In this document: one piece after another, positions 33,647 through 46,643 of the stretch
Position numbering within the stretch: the stretch's first letter is position 1
Layout of the letters: each line of letters begins with the position of its first letter
Assembly (NCBI GenBank): GCA_026874595.1
Contig: CM049306.1
Location: forward strand, 42,408,019-42,472,018
DNA from: Sipunculus nudus
Lineage: Eukaryota; Annelida; Sipuncula; Golfingiida; Sipunculidae
DNA length: 64,000 nucleotides
Direction of reading: 5' to 3'
The notes under the pieces: generated by a model
Told to the model about the DNA's origin: nothing
What the model saw: the letters and a program-made list of their open reading frames with translations, nothing else
The model's database searches: none
Made by a program: the position numbers and the translations under genes

Positions 33647-36600
33647 TTATTAGATGTTTATGAAACCCCATGCATCGATCCTTTCACTGCATGCATGCAA
33701 TGGGAAACACTCCTGTATGCATGTATATATATATACATGCATGGTCGAAAATATTGAAAAAACAGTCGCTCTATTAATATTTATATACATCAAACAAACA
33801 ATCAATGAAATATTTTTGTAGCCCCCTTAGTATTTAACTGGAATTTATCTGGAATAGGTTTATTCAAATAGTACATCCTTGCACAAAGCGATGTCTGCAA
33901 GACAGAGTTCTTTGAAGTGACCGGTATTGGAGACGTGTATATACGCTCTTCCGCTTGCTAATTCCTCCCCCGAGGGGACGGCCTCACATGCTATACACCT
34001 TACATTAAAGAAAACCTAACATTGGTTTTAACTTATATGCATAATTATTGATATTCATAAAACGCGTGATCGTAGAATTTAACGGTCCAACTGGCACAGG
34101 TCACCGTATCCGGCTGAACTGCCCTACATGTCCTTTTTTCCCTGTATGGCCTTGAAGGTTTAATGGCTACTGTTAATTTTCGTATATACATGCAGAGCTA
34201 GATATTGGTATGCGCATGGGTTTAAAGGTGTTAAAAAATGCAAGTTAAATTTATTCACATGCAGAAAGAAATTTTGCAGTTAATTTCTTCTTTAACTCTT
34301 TGTGTAAAGTTATATTATCCTGTCGTGAAACTGTTGTAGTGTGGTTTCTGTTCATGCATGGATGCCGAAAGTTAGTTGCTTCCTACAGTTTGACTTGATT
34401 GATGAGCTTGAGCAGTCTCACAGCTGGCGTATAACATTTCTCGTAATATCCATGTTAAAACACTCTTATAACATATAACACGAGATATTTTAAACACGAA
34501 TAATAAAACGAAACTTCAGGAAGACGTGTTCCATGACTGACCACTTCTGTTCCGTGAAATAAACGCGAGTTTTGATAATGAAAATTTCTCGTAACTTGAT
34601 GATTCCAGGCATGCACCTTGTAAAATAAAAAAAAAATCGTCTTTCAAGAATCTTCCATATACTGGAATGTATAAAAGCAGAGAATAATGGACTTTTTTTT
34701 TATTTTACAAAACTTTCGTGGACTCATCTGATTAACTTAAATATTTATTCTAGGAACGTATATTCGTAATTTTATCAATTCAATTGTCCCCACGCGCCGA
34801 TATGTATATTATACAGGCTACAATATTAGAACTTTCACATACACCCGGATTCTTCACCATACGATTCCGTTTTCCAGTGGGCACATTATCATTCTATATG
34901 CAGTGTAGCCGTCGGGCATCTGACGTCACTGTAAATGATGAACAGAGAATGACAAAACAAGAGGAATGATTATGTGTTGTTTGTACCGCGTGCTGGATGG
35001 CTGGTATCCCAATCGTTTTACCACCTGGTACATCTGATACATGAAGTATTTTCTTCAGAAGCTTATTTGCTTTGAAATTTGATCTATAACCATTATAGGG
35101 GCAGTTACACGTGTTAATGCAAGTAAAGCCCTCTCGTATATAGATTTGCTTGCGGTATTGATATTATTATCATGCGTGTTTACAGGGAATCTGAACTTGC
35201 ACACCCTCCGCGTCACTTGTTAAGCTCCTTACAGCAGCATGGACAAACTACATGCCAGCTTGCGCCTGGCATGGGCCCCTGTTTTTGGCATTTCGCATGT
35301 CATAAATAATAATTTATGAGGGGCATTACCGTGGGGCCGACACAAACACCAGGCTTCTTAGGGTATCATCCGTAAGACACCCAAAGCAAGGCTTTCCAAG
35401 ATGGAAATTTAATGTTTTCCCAGACAACGGATCGCTGCATTTCATATTTTAGATGTGAACCATAAAATAACGTGGGTCAGCCCAATGGTCATAAAACTGA
35501 CCTCTACAAGTCGGGGTTGGTTTTATTGGCTCAGCGGTTTTAAGACTACATCCGTACTTAAAGTAATCGTTAAAGGACGCTAGCATGAATTTAGCGGGAT
35601 GACCGGGCTACATAGTATGTCATAGAAATGGCCAAGGGTTCCTGAATGTTCTCTCGTGGGGCTCAGGGTAATATCTTTGATGGTCAAGTTGATGTTTCAG
35701 TGGCGGGTGCCGGCCATGACCCTGTGACGGTTACAGCAGAACTCCCATTTGGAGGAGTGACTGCTTATGAGACGGGAGACGGAGGTGGTGGCATGCTGAG
35801 AGAAGGATAGGGGGCATTGATGGAGTCGCCATAGCAACCGGAGAGCGTCCACAAACACGCAAAGAGACAGACTCATGAATCTTGTGCCGTCACATAAAAA
35901 GCGCCCGGAACATCCTGCACGTGCTGATCTCTTTGTCCCCGCAACACCCGAGCTGAATTGATGTGAATAACCGTGGATAAATAGATTAATATATCACAGG
36001 TATACATTAACGCACCTAAGAACACGAATCATTCAAACCTAATTAGTCCGGGACTTCAGCACAACGCTCATACACCGTGGAGATGGGGTCTAAAAATTTC
36101 GTCAAGCGTGAGAATGATTTGTCAGTCATGATGCGAGCGACCATGCAGGTGGTTTTTAAAAACCGTGTGACAAATATGTCCATCTACAGGTTTTATATAT
36201 TCACCATGGTGATTCAAAACTATTCGACATGCACTCGCACGTTTCACATAGTCCCCAAGTAATTTTAAATCAAAGTGAAAAATGTGGTATCTAAGGCGGT
36301 TTGTATCCACCGAGCGATTTTAAACTTTAGGTAAAAATTGTTCACACGTGTAAACACACGAACGATCGATTTAAACCACTCACACTGCAGGTTTAAACAA
36401 ATGTATATCCTGTTACACGCGTTTTACATTATACCAAAAACAAACAATATTCGGTGAGGAAAAAATAATCTCCACTCTTTATAAATTATACATTTTTCGT
36501 ATATAGCTTAAATTCAAGACAATTTATACCATTTTCCAAAAACAGAGTAGACATGCATATCAATGGACGCATATGTCAGCCCACATGCATAATTGCAACG

Positions 36601-37470
36601 CATTGTAGTGTCAATGACAGTGTCAATCTACCGCTTAACCTTCAGGCCTATACATTCATGTACATGCATACAGCCGTTTCACGCACTGAAAATGATGTTA
36701 ATACCGATCGCGGTTTAGGATATATTTCATTCATGAAATCGTGAGAAGAAGCATAATGCAAAAATAGCAAAAAGCATACGTATACAATTTCAAGTGCTCT
36801 TTCAAAACTATATACAACATGGAAAAGACGTTCTCCTGCATGTCTGCATGTTTGTATACATGTCTGCATGACTCTCCTATTACATTTTAGGAAAGTTTCA
36901 GTATAAGTAACCGAGTCAGTGATTTATATATAGGGAAGAGATGGATTAAACTTAAAGACACTTTTGTCTGGATGATGGCCATGCTAAAACATGGAGAAAT
37001 TGAATCCTGTCCCAGATAAAAAGTCTGATCACTTAAAGCTGCATGACTCGCTTCAACAAGGGCGATGATATATGTATATATATACATGTATATAGAATCA
37101 GCGTCCCTCGAAATGTTTGGGTATTTGCATATGCGTGTGTGAGAAAACATGGATATGTATATGCATGTGAAATGGTGTCCTTGTAAATGGATCTGGTGGC
37201 GTTCGGAACGTGTCATTGATTTTTGTGGAATTTTTTTCCTTTTTCGAATTTCCCATGTTTCAAACCCTCTTCTGCACTGCAGTGCCTTCCACTGGATGTC
37301 ACAGAAAACATTTTTTGCCAGGCGACACAGAGGGCGAGAGAACAAGCTACCGTCTGGCTTCTGTTATTTCCGTATGGGATCTGGAAATATTAAACCTAAT
37401 TTCCCTGACTGACTGTAATGGACTCCTGGGATGTGAATTAAAATGTATTGTTTTTTAAACAACTGTCATA

Positions 37471-37519
<49 letters not shown>

Positions 37520-37590
37520 CGTGGAGTAGTTTGGTATATATTGGCCTGAAATTATGCTTTCGTTTTTAGATAGCTTAATCTGTTACACAA
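33647..37590. other. Intergenic, no gene seen
   Basis: Mostly unique sequence with a GC-richer block at about 35180-36000 and a (TA)n microsatellite at 37472-37515. The longest open frame (minus strand, about 36887-37345) has no recognisable domain, signal or splice context. Confidence 0.6.
37472..37515. repeat. (TA)n microsatellite
   Basis: About 44 nt of uninterrupted TA, just before tandem array R1. Confidence 0.9.
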
Positions 37591-38830
37591 GTTTAGTGGC
37601 GCCACCTACAGTCGTTTCTACGTTGTGAGCCAATTAATTAATTAATGTGAGCTATTTTACGTGTATAATATGCTCTATTTCTTTAAAATTAAAAAAAACA
37701 GTTCAGAAGCGGATCCAGGGGGTCCGGACCACTTTTTTCACCCGAAGAAACCTTTTTTAAAGGGTTTTAGAAGAAATTTTGCGGCCTGATGACCTTTTTT
37801 TAGGATTTTCATTAGTCCTCCTGGGTTGGACCCCCCCCCCCTTTTCCTAAATCCTGGATCAGCCCCTGCAGTTAGACACTAAAACCTCATTAATCTGAAG
37901 TCTTGACCTTTACCCTTGTAGTGACCTTGACCTGTTTATTGATATAGTTTTTCTCCCTTGAAAAGGCCTACAAGGGGGGAAATCACACTAAACATCCGTA
38001 GATATATCAGGAGTGATTGGATATGCATGCCCATGCAACAGTTTTCCAATCCCTGCATCTATTCTATTAGACTGGTGGCGCTATCCGCAAAATTCTCTGT
38101 TTTAATTCCTTGTCACTGATAGCTGATAAAATTGTACGCTATTTAACTTGAAACACCTTGAAGGATTTCTGTCGAATTATTTAGGGGCTCATATATGAGC
38201 CAGATAATGAAACCTCATTAATTTAGGGTCATCACATTTACTCTGAGGACGACCTTGATCTTGAACCGTTTCATTTAGAGTGCATGAAAACCACACTAAA
38301 TGTTAGAAATCTTATACAGGGTTCTTGGACCGATTGGCCTGCATGGAATTTTGCATGTTTAATGTTCCCTGCATGTTAGCTTTATCTCGTGACTCCATCT
38401 TTGTAAAGAGTCACTTACTGCTACTTTACAACAATATATAAGCTCTGCATCTAAAGGATGAATATGTTTCAAATTATGTGTCTGCTTATATATAAGTTTC
38501 GTGGTCTGTGCTTATGCAATTTCGGTCATGCATGCGCCTGATTAGCAAGGTGACCTTGGCATCATATTTGCCATTTCATGAGACAATTTATATATAATTC
38601 TCACATTTCTCTTTAGTTGCTTCATTTATTATTGTGAAAATAATTATTTTCGTTACCTATATATAAGTGGCGCCACCTACAAATACTGTTTAACGCATTT
38701 TATTAATTCAAATGACTCATAAATGGCTTAATGCATTTATCTAATTTTTTCTCATTCATCTTGTTTGTACCATGCAGTACCCATTTTACATGACCTGCAG
38801 TGCCGCCTATGAATAACATGTATCAATAGA
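37590..38830. repeat. Degenerate tandem array R1, about 325-bp period
   Basis: AACCTCATTAAT occurs at 37882 and again at about 38211. Each is followed by a CTTTACCC/ATTTACTC block and an ACCTTGA block (about 37920 and 38248), with a third weaker ACCTTG block near 38551. GTGGCGCCAC palindromes lie at 37596-37605 and 38667-38676, with a decayed copy near 38074. Copies are diverged and indel-rich. MITE-like element 37704-37868 is inserted in it. Confidence 0.65.
37704..37868. mobile_element. MITE-like non-autonomous DNA transposon, 165 bp
   Basis: The left terminus CAGAAGCGGATCCAGG and the reverse complement of the right terminus, CAGGGGCTGATCCAGG, match at 13 of 16 positions. The element is flanked by a perfect 5-bp duplication CAGTT (37699-37703 and 37869-37873). 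It has no coding capacity and contains a 12-nt poly-C near 37830-37841. Related termini (CAGTGGCGGATCCAG and CAGAGGCGGATCTA) appear at 53941 and 43228. The superfamily is not determined. Confidence 0.65.
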
Positions 38831-41800
38831 CAGCTATAGGGGTAATAAGACAAGGCTTATTTAAATGGCGGTATTGTTAAAGTCTTGAAATACTTAGTAT
38901 CTTCGATGCCAGAAAGTTCGGGGCCCTCGTGTCATGAGACATCCCATGCCTGAATCATGCCCCATGCAGTGCATGATTCAGCCAATACACATGCAGTGGT
39001 TGCTTGTCGACTGTCCATATACTAGTTTTATTAAAGAAATGTGCTGGTCTAAGCCTACAGTTTCTTATTATTCCAAATTTCCTGAATACTGTCCATATAA
39101 TCATACAAATCATAATTTGTAAATATGCTCTTGGAAAAGATGTTAGGTTGATAAGGATAAGGTATAATGCATGCATGATGATCAATGGTATGTATTCCTC
39201 AGCATTCTCAGGATATGAAAATGGTGTACTAAAGTTTAAAAGCCATGTTTTCGTAAAATGTAAAGGGATGTATTAAATAAACTGGTCTGGTTGATCCTTT
39301 AAAGTCCTTTTACAAGTTATTTTAATTGAAGAAATGATTGTATAGTCTCTCATGATGGCTTCATAAAGATAATGTGGCATGTCTTTTATTATCGCTATAT
39401 ACGCTGCTGGTAGAAGTCCTCCTTTGCTTTTTAATGCAAAAGTCCTAAATTAAAAAAAAAATGTCTGTACTGTCGCCTGCTGCGGTTACTAGTAGGTGAA
39501 ATTATTTTACAGACTATCTTATCATTAAAAAAATCGATATTTTATCAAAGTTCCCTGCCGATTATCGATATCAACATATCATCTGATGGCCAGCCTTTTT
39601 TCTTGTTAGATAATTGAGTGCCCCGCGCATGCGCAGACAATCGTCTAACAACCATGCATGTAATTCATGTGCACTGTCTGCGACAAAATGCTTGAATCAA
39701 AACGATTTCTTTGTTATTATAATATTATATTGGAGGGTGGAAGTATAATAGCACGATGGAAGTGTGATTAATTAAAAGTTGAAAAGTCCCGGAATTTTTG
39801 CACTAAGCACTTGCACTCTGACCTTTATAAACTAAAGGCTATCCTTTGGCGCTTTAATAAAAATATGCCAAAAAATCAAATAAAATAAACGTGGATATCA
39901 CCGCACACAGGCTGCTTCTTTTGTTTATATCAACAAGTTAATAATATTTGGGGGTCCGCAAAAATAATCAAAACAAATTCAACAAGGGCATCTGGCAGCA
40001 AGTCAGATACACCAGAGCTTTGCAAATGACTTTTGCAACAAGTGACCTTCCTACCTCCGCATATATGCAATCTTATACCACCTTAGGTCACATGTTCCCA
40101 TTTGTCAACATTGCTGTGTTTACAAACATGATGTTGATAAACAAGCTAATACATCCATCATGAAGGCGTAATAAGAACTTTTCACAACCAAAATTTCCCT
40201 TAGTTAATTAATATACACAGAGGAAGCAAGAAATCACATTAATACTTTTTCAAAATGCAGGTGAATGGGCACCTTTAAAGGTATATACATTGATTGGGCT
40301 TGGACGGGACGGGGTATTGCCATTATGGATGAGATTTGTTGCTGTTACGGTTTGAAAACCAGTGGTTTCATCGTATAACCATATCCTATAACCACATACA
40401 AAGAATTCTCTCGATCGTTTTAAATCTCTTATAATTTCCATTAATCGAATATTTCCGTCTTTCCCCGTCCAAGCGTATGGCATTTAAATCTGTGTACATC
40501 ATTTTAAAAAAAATATTATTTTCGTCCTTGCGTTATATAACGTTTATGTCATTCTTGAAGTATCGTTCCAGAGAGACAAAAAGACAAACTGGGAACCTAA
40601 CCAGAAACAACACCAAAGCTCGATAATGCCTGCATGGATTCATTTGACTGCATGTTGTTCTTAGCAGTTGCATGAAAGAAACACCTGAATAATACCACGT
40701 CCTTGTTAAAGTGTATTGAAATCGAGCAATAATAATGTGTCGGTGGAAAAGAAGACGAAATGTGAAAGATCACGGGGGCGGTACTGCGTGAATTTCCTTA
40801 CATGTGGTTGCTTAGTGAAAAATCAATTGCAGGGAACAAAGGAGTGATGGCGCCCCAACCTGTGGACAAGGGGTCGCGTGCATATCGGCATGTGAGCTTG
40901 CATTTTGTGTCGACATTCTAGCCCAAAACAGGCAGGTAAAAATAATTAAGAACGTGGTGGGTCTATCAGCTCCGGGGAAAGGAGCGGGAACCCCAGCAGT
41001 CCGTGTCGTGAGCAGGCCTAATAATGATCGGGCCCAACACCCATTGACAGCCAGCTAGCGCAAACATTGATCAGCGCAAAAATCCTTCGTGCCAACGCAT
41101 AAATTTTCTTCCGCGGACACGTAACAACGAAATCCACTCTAAGACACATTAAATGTATCATTTTCTCCGACGTTGCGGCCTTTGAATATTTTGATTCAGT
41201 GTGTGTGAAGAGCTGTTTTGAAAGGTCGCGCTGGGCTGAAGGAACCCGGGCCTCGACAAGCAATAAGCGGCCACGACAAAGAGGCCTACTTTCTGAATAA
41301 CTGCGAGTAAACACCAACGCCAAACATCGGCCATGTCCGGCGGGCTCGCTGCCCGGCGAAAACATTCCGCTTCTTCCTTGCTATTGCCACTCCGAAGAAA
41401 AAGGGAAGGGAAAAACAAACACCTCTTGAAAAGCGGTGGGAATAGTTTGGCCGCTAGATATGTTGTCCCAGTAAACACAGGTGGCGATACATTGTACCAC
41501 CGTAAAGACATCGGCCCTCCGCTAAAGGTGACCAACTCACACTCTTGAACAGCACCTAACCCATGCAGTAATTGCCTTGGCCAGTGAGCGCTGATCTAAA
41601 CAAAGTATCCGAGACAGATTAATAGACTGGCGCCCTAAATATTCTGCTATACACTCATACGCAGGTGTGTACTTCCCCTGATAATAAAAGCGGGATTTAA
41701 GAGTAAATTCGCCCGCAGCTAAAGTATACATCAAAACATATTAAGATCGATTCACGATGTGCGCAGCTGGTGGTTTGACAAAGGTGTGAACCCTGACAAG

Positions 41801-42100
41801 GAATCGTACACCTTCAATATGAAGCATATTCAATAAACACCTTAACAAACGTCCATGTTAGTCTGCAGATCCAGTAAATCACCTAAACGGAATAATACGT
41901 TATAATTACCCACCATAGATATTGGTATATAAAAGTGCGCTGCGTGGGAACCGTAATCGGTGAATAAGCTATATATGCTATAAACATCTAAACGAGGAAA
42001 GGGTAACCCGTTAAGGGTAATTTTGCCCCTCTAACATGACAAGAGTGTCTTTCGCTCTTGACAGTAGGTCCTGTCAGTCTGCAAGTCGTGTATTTGCGAC
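38831..42100. other. Intergenic, repeat copy and GC-richer island
   Basis: Contains repeat family A copy 2 (39944-40266). It also has a GC-richer, CpG-containing island at about 40740-41760 in which one minus-strand open frame (41158-41334) begins with a signal-peptide-like segment. I cannot assign a gene. Confidence 0.55.
39944..40266. repeat. Dispersed repeat family A, copy 2
   Basis: Homologous along its length to 884-1186. Shared blocks are TTTTGCAAC..GTGACCTT, TTTGTCAA..TGTGTTTAC, ATAAACAAGCT..ATACATC and AGAAATCACA followed by an AAAATG..GTGAAT block. The copies are clearly diverged with several indels, so the family is old. Confidence 0.7.
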
Positions 42101-42107
42101 TAGTATA

Positions 42108-42109
<2 letters not shown>

Positions 42110-42182
<73 letters not shown>

Positions 42183-42215
42183 GTAAATCGGAACTATATA
42201 TATATATATATATAT

Positions 42216-42287
<72 letters not shown>
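42110..42287. repeat. Compound microsatellite (TA)n-(TC)n-(TA)n
   Basis: (TA)n at 42110-42178, a 16-nt unique spacer, (TA)n about 42195-42219, (TC)n about 42220-42251, and (TA)n about 42251-42287. The TC block is enclosed between TA blocks. Confidence 0.9.
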
Positions 42288-42290
<3 letters not shown>

Positions 42291-44730
42291 AAGTTGCTAT
42301 TTGTTCCCCGGTATACCTAGCTATATGGACATGGCTATTAATAAAGCCTTTTTTTCATCGTTCAGCTGAGTATATAGTATTTTTGCAAGAAGGAATAAAT
42401 GTTATGATATCTCCTGATATTCATTGAATCGTGAATGGTCACAATTTGGATTCTTCTTTACAGAAATGTATTTTTACCTTCAGAAGTCCAAAACTGTGAA
42501 ACAGTTTTTGCTCAAGTCTTCATGAAATAAATCTTTTGTTTTGCTAAGCTGTGCACGAATAAACTCCACATATGGGGCTCAGGTGTGATCGTTTTGTCTC
42601 ACAAACGTGACCAACTTTTATTATTTTTATACTTAACATCGATGTCTGTTACTGTTCTGCAATAGCGTACAATATAAATATGCAGATCTGAGGAACATCG
42701 GCAGCAAGGAACATCGGTACCGGGGAAAATGGCTGAACCCGATATAACGGGGCAGATATTTAACAGGAACGAAAAGAAATAATTGTAAATTTTAATTATT
42801 AGCAATGCACAGGGTGCATGTTAATACACATTCAAGATGCAATTTGATTTGAGTTCTGTATATCATTACATTATACAGTACATTACATTATGTAAATTAA
42901 CATACATGTCTTGCATGACACCATGGCAATGTATGGTTACGACCATGGGTATGCATTTCTAGTTACGTTTACATCAAAGAAACATTAATGTTGATCGCCA
43001 AAAGGGCACCTTTCGTCGTTCCTGATATTTATGGAAGAGCTTTTTTATCGCATTTTACAGAACGATAGATTAGCTAAGCCCCTGACTTGTTTATTACTGC
43101 GGATAAATCGATTATTACAAAAAGTCCAGACATCAGCAGATTATTAGCCGGGGAAGCGCTGGCAGTCGGTTAAGACCAGGGTATTGACCGTCGTCTCCTG
43201 CTCAAGCACAACCAACGTGCGTCACTGCAGAGGCGGATCTACTTCGGCTTTGAAATCCTCGTATATAGAAGCACGTATAAGTGACCCATATCAGCAGAAC
43301 TTTTAAAGTGTTGATGCACGCAGCAACAAAGAATGAATAAAAATATATTTCAAGCACTATGATACACAAAACATTAAAACGAGTTACCCGGATTCTCCAC
43401 CAATTGGTAATAATAATAATATACCAAAGTGGTAGGTTTTAATTTGCTTTCAAAATCTAAGACGCCTTGTATACCATATCTTGAACATATTTCGAAGACC
43501 ACTCCACATGCAGCATACGACAAGCAATGCTGAATTCCTTGTTCTGTATCACATATGGTTTTACGATATGGTCTAATTATTTTAGACTGTATTTCAATTT
43601 AGTTAAATATTCTGACTTAAACATGCTTGCGGACATTCTGGGGCCATACATGCAGTTTATATACCTTTAAACATAATTACAAGTAACATAGTACATTTAC
43701 CCCTTAATCTAATAGTTGTGACCTTGAAGAGAGCTCAGAACTTGTTTTATATGATTAAATTTGCACTATACATGGTAGTGAGAACACTTGCTGCAATGTC
43801 ACGTTCTGTACACGCGCTGAAGCCGGTCGCTAAATTTGTAACCTTCTGCACAAGCTGCTGAAAATTAATTATTTATATGCAACGAACAACTCTATATTGC
43901 ATAATTTACATGCACATAAAAATCAATGTATGTGGTTAATACTTTTAAGATACAGTTCCTACCAAGCAGTTTTTCTATTTCATCATATGTACAGATATTT
44001 TTCATGTTCTCTCTTGATTCAAGCATTGATAACAATTTGAACACTGAATCCTGTGTGAAGAAATAATATTTCTCTGTTCAGATTAGGGCCAACAATATTG
44101 GGCAAATAAGGCAGGACATACATGCAGCGTGATACAGAACACGTTGCCAATGGAACGTAGACGGCGACCAGTTATTTTACTAGAGACGTGATGACAGCTC
44201 TCCTAGAAAATGTCTGGACGAGGCCAGAGCAGACCAGAGGGATGGCAGTCAGGTTGTAAGTCTCTGATGATCCCAGCCACAGCATCGGCATGCAGCACAG
44301 CAATACATCTCGGCTGATTATAAAGCGCCACGGGATCACAAGGGACCGCACCTCAGCCTATAAACCTCGCACCTGTCAAAGCTGCCCGGTCATTTAGATG
44401 TTACAAGACCTGCCGTGTAAAGCCACCGGGACCCGTCAGGTGTCGGCATAAATGTTTCATCGGGGAATCACTGCACGATATGATCCCTGGGGGAGAGGTC
44501 ATCTTCCTCCGGTCACGCCGCTGGGGAAGGGGGACAGTGGCTGTTCAGACAAAGTTGCCATTCAGGCGTTTTCAAAACAAAAATGTTTATACATTTTTCA
44601 TTTGAAAATTTGCATGGCCCCCGACATATAAATTATGCTGTGCGTATCTATTTTATCGTGCTATTGGTAGAATTTCGTATGTCCATGGTTTAGTCGGCCC
44701 TATGATTCCTTTGGCCCTTAACGTGTTTGC

Positions 44731-44973
44731 ATTCACTTATTCGGCCCATATTTCCATGTTCAGTCGGGCAAATGTGACTGCACATTTGTGAATGTTCCTG
44801 GAAGTCCTTGCTGGATCCGGATCATGAGCCGGACCCATACAAAACTCTATTCGATTCTTCATTTGCCATTTCCCCGAGGTGACCTGAAAATATCGTGGGA
44901 CATACTCATGATTGCGTGAGTTATGTTGTGAACAAGTAAACACACACACACGAACGAGAACTGTGGAGGCAAT
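44731..44973 (+). repeat. Dispersed repeat family B, copy 1
   Basis: About 240 bp are homologous to 51858-52112 in the same orientation. Shared features are ATTCACTTA..GGCCCATAT, TGCATTTGTGAAT..TTCCTGG, TCCGGATCATG, a GTGAGTTAT.TTGT block, an ACACACA tract and a GGCAAT tail. A purine/ACA-rich tail ending in a CCTCC..GGCAAT segment resembles 3' ends of widespread non-LTR elements or SINEs in invertebrates (recalled pattern, not confirmed). Confidence 0.7.
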
Positions 44974-46002
44974 ATGTGAATTGGAAGTAATTCAATGTCT
45001 GGGTAGATGTATCAATGAAGCAGAGGCCTCTTTAGTTCTTCATGCTAACGCCCTGTCCAATTAATTTAAAGCGTATTGACTTGGCCAGTCTAACCATCAG
45101 GTAGTCTTTCAATATCCCTCGGGAACAAGCTAAGGTTAATGTGACTAACGATAACTATCTTTTTTTTTTTTGCAAAGAAAATATTTCTTCAACTGATATT
45201 TATCGATAAGAAAGTTTCCCCATTGTCCGAGTCGTTGAACGGATAAGCAATATAGGATAGTAATAAAACTCGGAGTTCCCTGAACTAATATTATAATGGT
45301 CTAACTCAAATATAGTTATTTACTCGTAATTCCATCCTTTATATTTTATAGAGATATGTATATAGCTCATAGTGAGGTAGGAAAACACTTATCTCCCTCC
45401 CTGTAAGCTGAGAGGTAAAACTAATGCCTTCTTTAGAATAGGTATCCTTAAAACCATTCCCTACGCCTAAAGCTATATCAAGTTATTCTTTCTTGAATTT
45501 CAAATGAATAAACATGCACGTGCCCTTATGCTTTAATTTAAATATAATATATATAATACATATAAAATATATATATTATAAATATTTAATATAATTTAAA
45601 CTTATACTTAGTGCCCTTTGATTTCTCAAAATTTTAAGATTTCTGTTATTTATGATCGCACGTTTCTAAAGTAACCAAACACATTGTGGTAAGGGTGTAT
45701 GGCCTGCCCCCTTCCCACCCCCCAAGAAACATACACTACGGGCGTGCATGCCCATTTTTTAACGCAGTCTATTGTGTCTAATATATGGTTGTACACACCT
45801 ATGTCCTAATTTACAATATAGGACACAAAGTCTATTTATACTTGATTTAAAAGGATAAAATATAAAATGTGAACCTACCACTCGTGGCTTGAAGATGTTC
45901 TAAATGTACTAATGGATTTCACAGTTTAACATAACCGATGTTTTATTCCTACAAATAGTTCCTCTTAAAAATAAAAGTATCATCAGTACATAATAATAGC
46001 AA

Positions 46003-46005
<3 letters not shown>

Positions 46006-46034
<29 letters not shown>
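46006..46034. repeat. (GA)n microsatellite
   Basis: About 29 nt of alternating GA. Confidence 0.9.
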
Positions 46035-46037
<3 letters not shown>

Positions 46038-46625
46038 CGATGATAACAAGTGTGATGTTATTCCTGCAGCGCCCCCTAGTAGTGACCTGCGACATCATGT
46101 CAGAGGAAATATTATGAATGTGCTTTTGACTCATTAAACAACATATTGCCATGCCAAAGGAAAACAAATGAAGAGAATGGCATCAAACATAGGTCGTTAG
46201 TCTCTGAATACGCGATGATACCGAGTATTTATTGCAGGTGCTTATCCGTTTTATAGAATTGAAGTTGTCAGGTTTCAATATCGATTTCCAAATTATCGGG
46301 AAGGTTCAATGCTTCAGGTAACTTTCAACCGGAGTCAAGGTTTTCCAGTAGTTTTAACCTTGTCATTCTGTTTGTTTAATAATAATTAAAACATTACAGG
46401 TTTAAATATTTTGGGTCATTTATTATGTAGGATATCAATCTGGTCCAGATACACTACATTTTGAATAATTGAAATGTTCATATTCAATGGGACTCAATAA
46501 TGGATAATGAATTAAAATGAAAAGAAATTTAACGTCATTGGACTTCGTAATATTTTTTTGATGGTGGTTGATCAAATGCGAGGGTAAAGGAGGTCATTCG
46601 TTAAATCAATGGTAACTATTAGGCA

Positions 46626-46643
46626 CCCCCCCCCCCCCCCCCC
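46626..46643. repeat. Poly(C)18 run
   Basis: Eighteen consecutive C in otherwise AT-rich sequence. It belongs with the other long G/C homopolymers of this window. Confidence 0.9.

Noticed and set aside
36887-37345. 152-codon minus-strand open frame
   Set aside because: No recognisable domain or signal, low-complexity segments, and no splice context. Likely fortuitous.
39004-39276. 90-codon plus-strand open frame near 39 kb
   Set aside because: No similarity to LINE, gag or host domains that I recognise.
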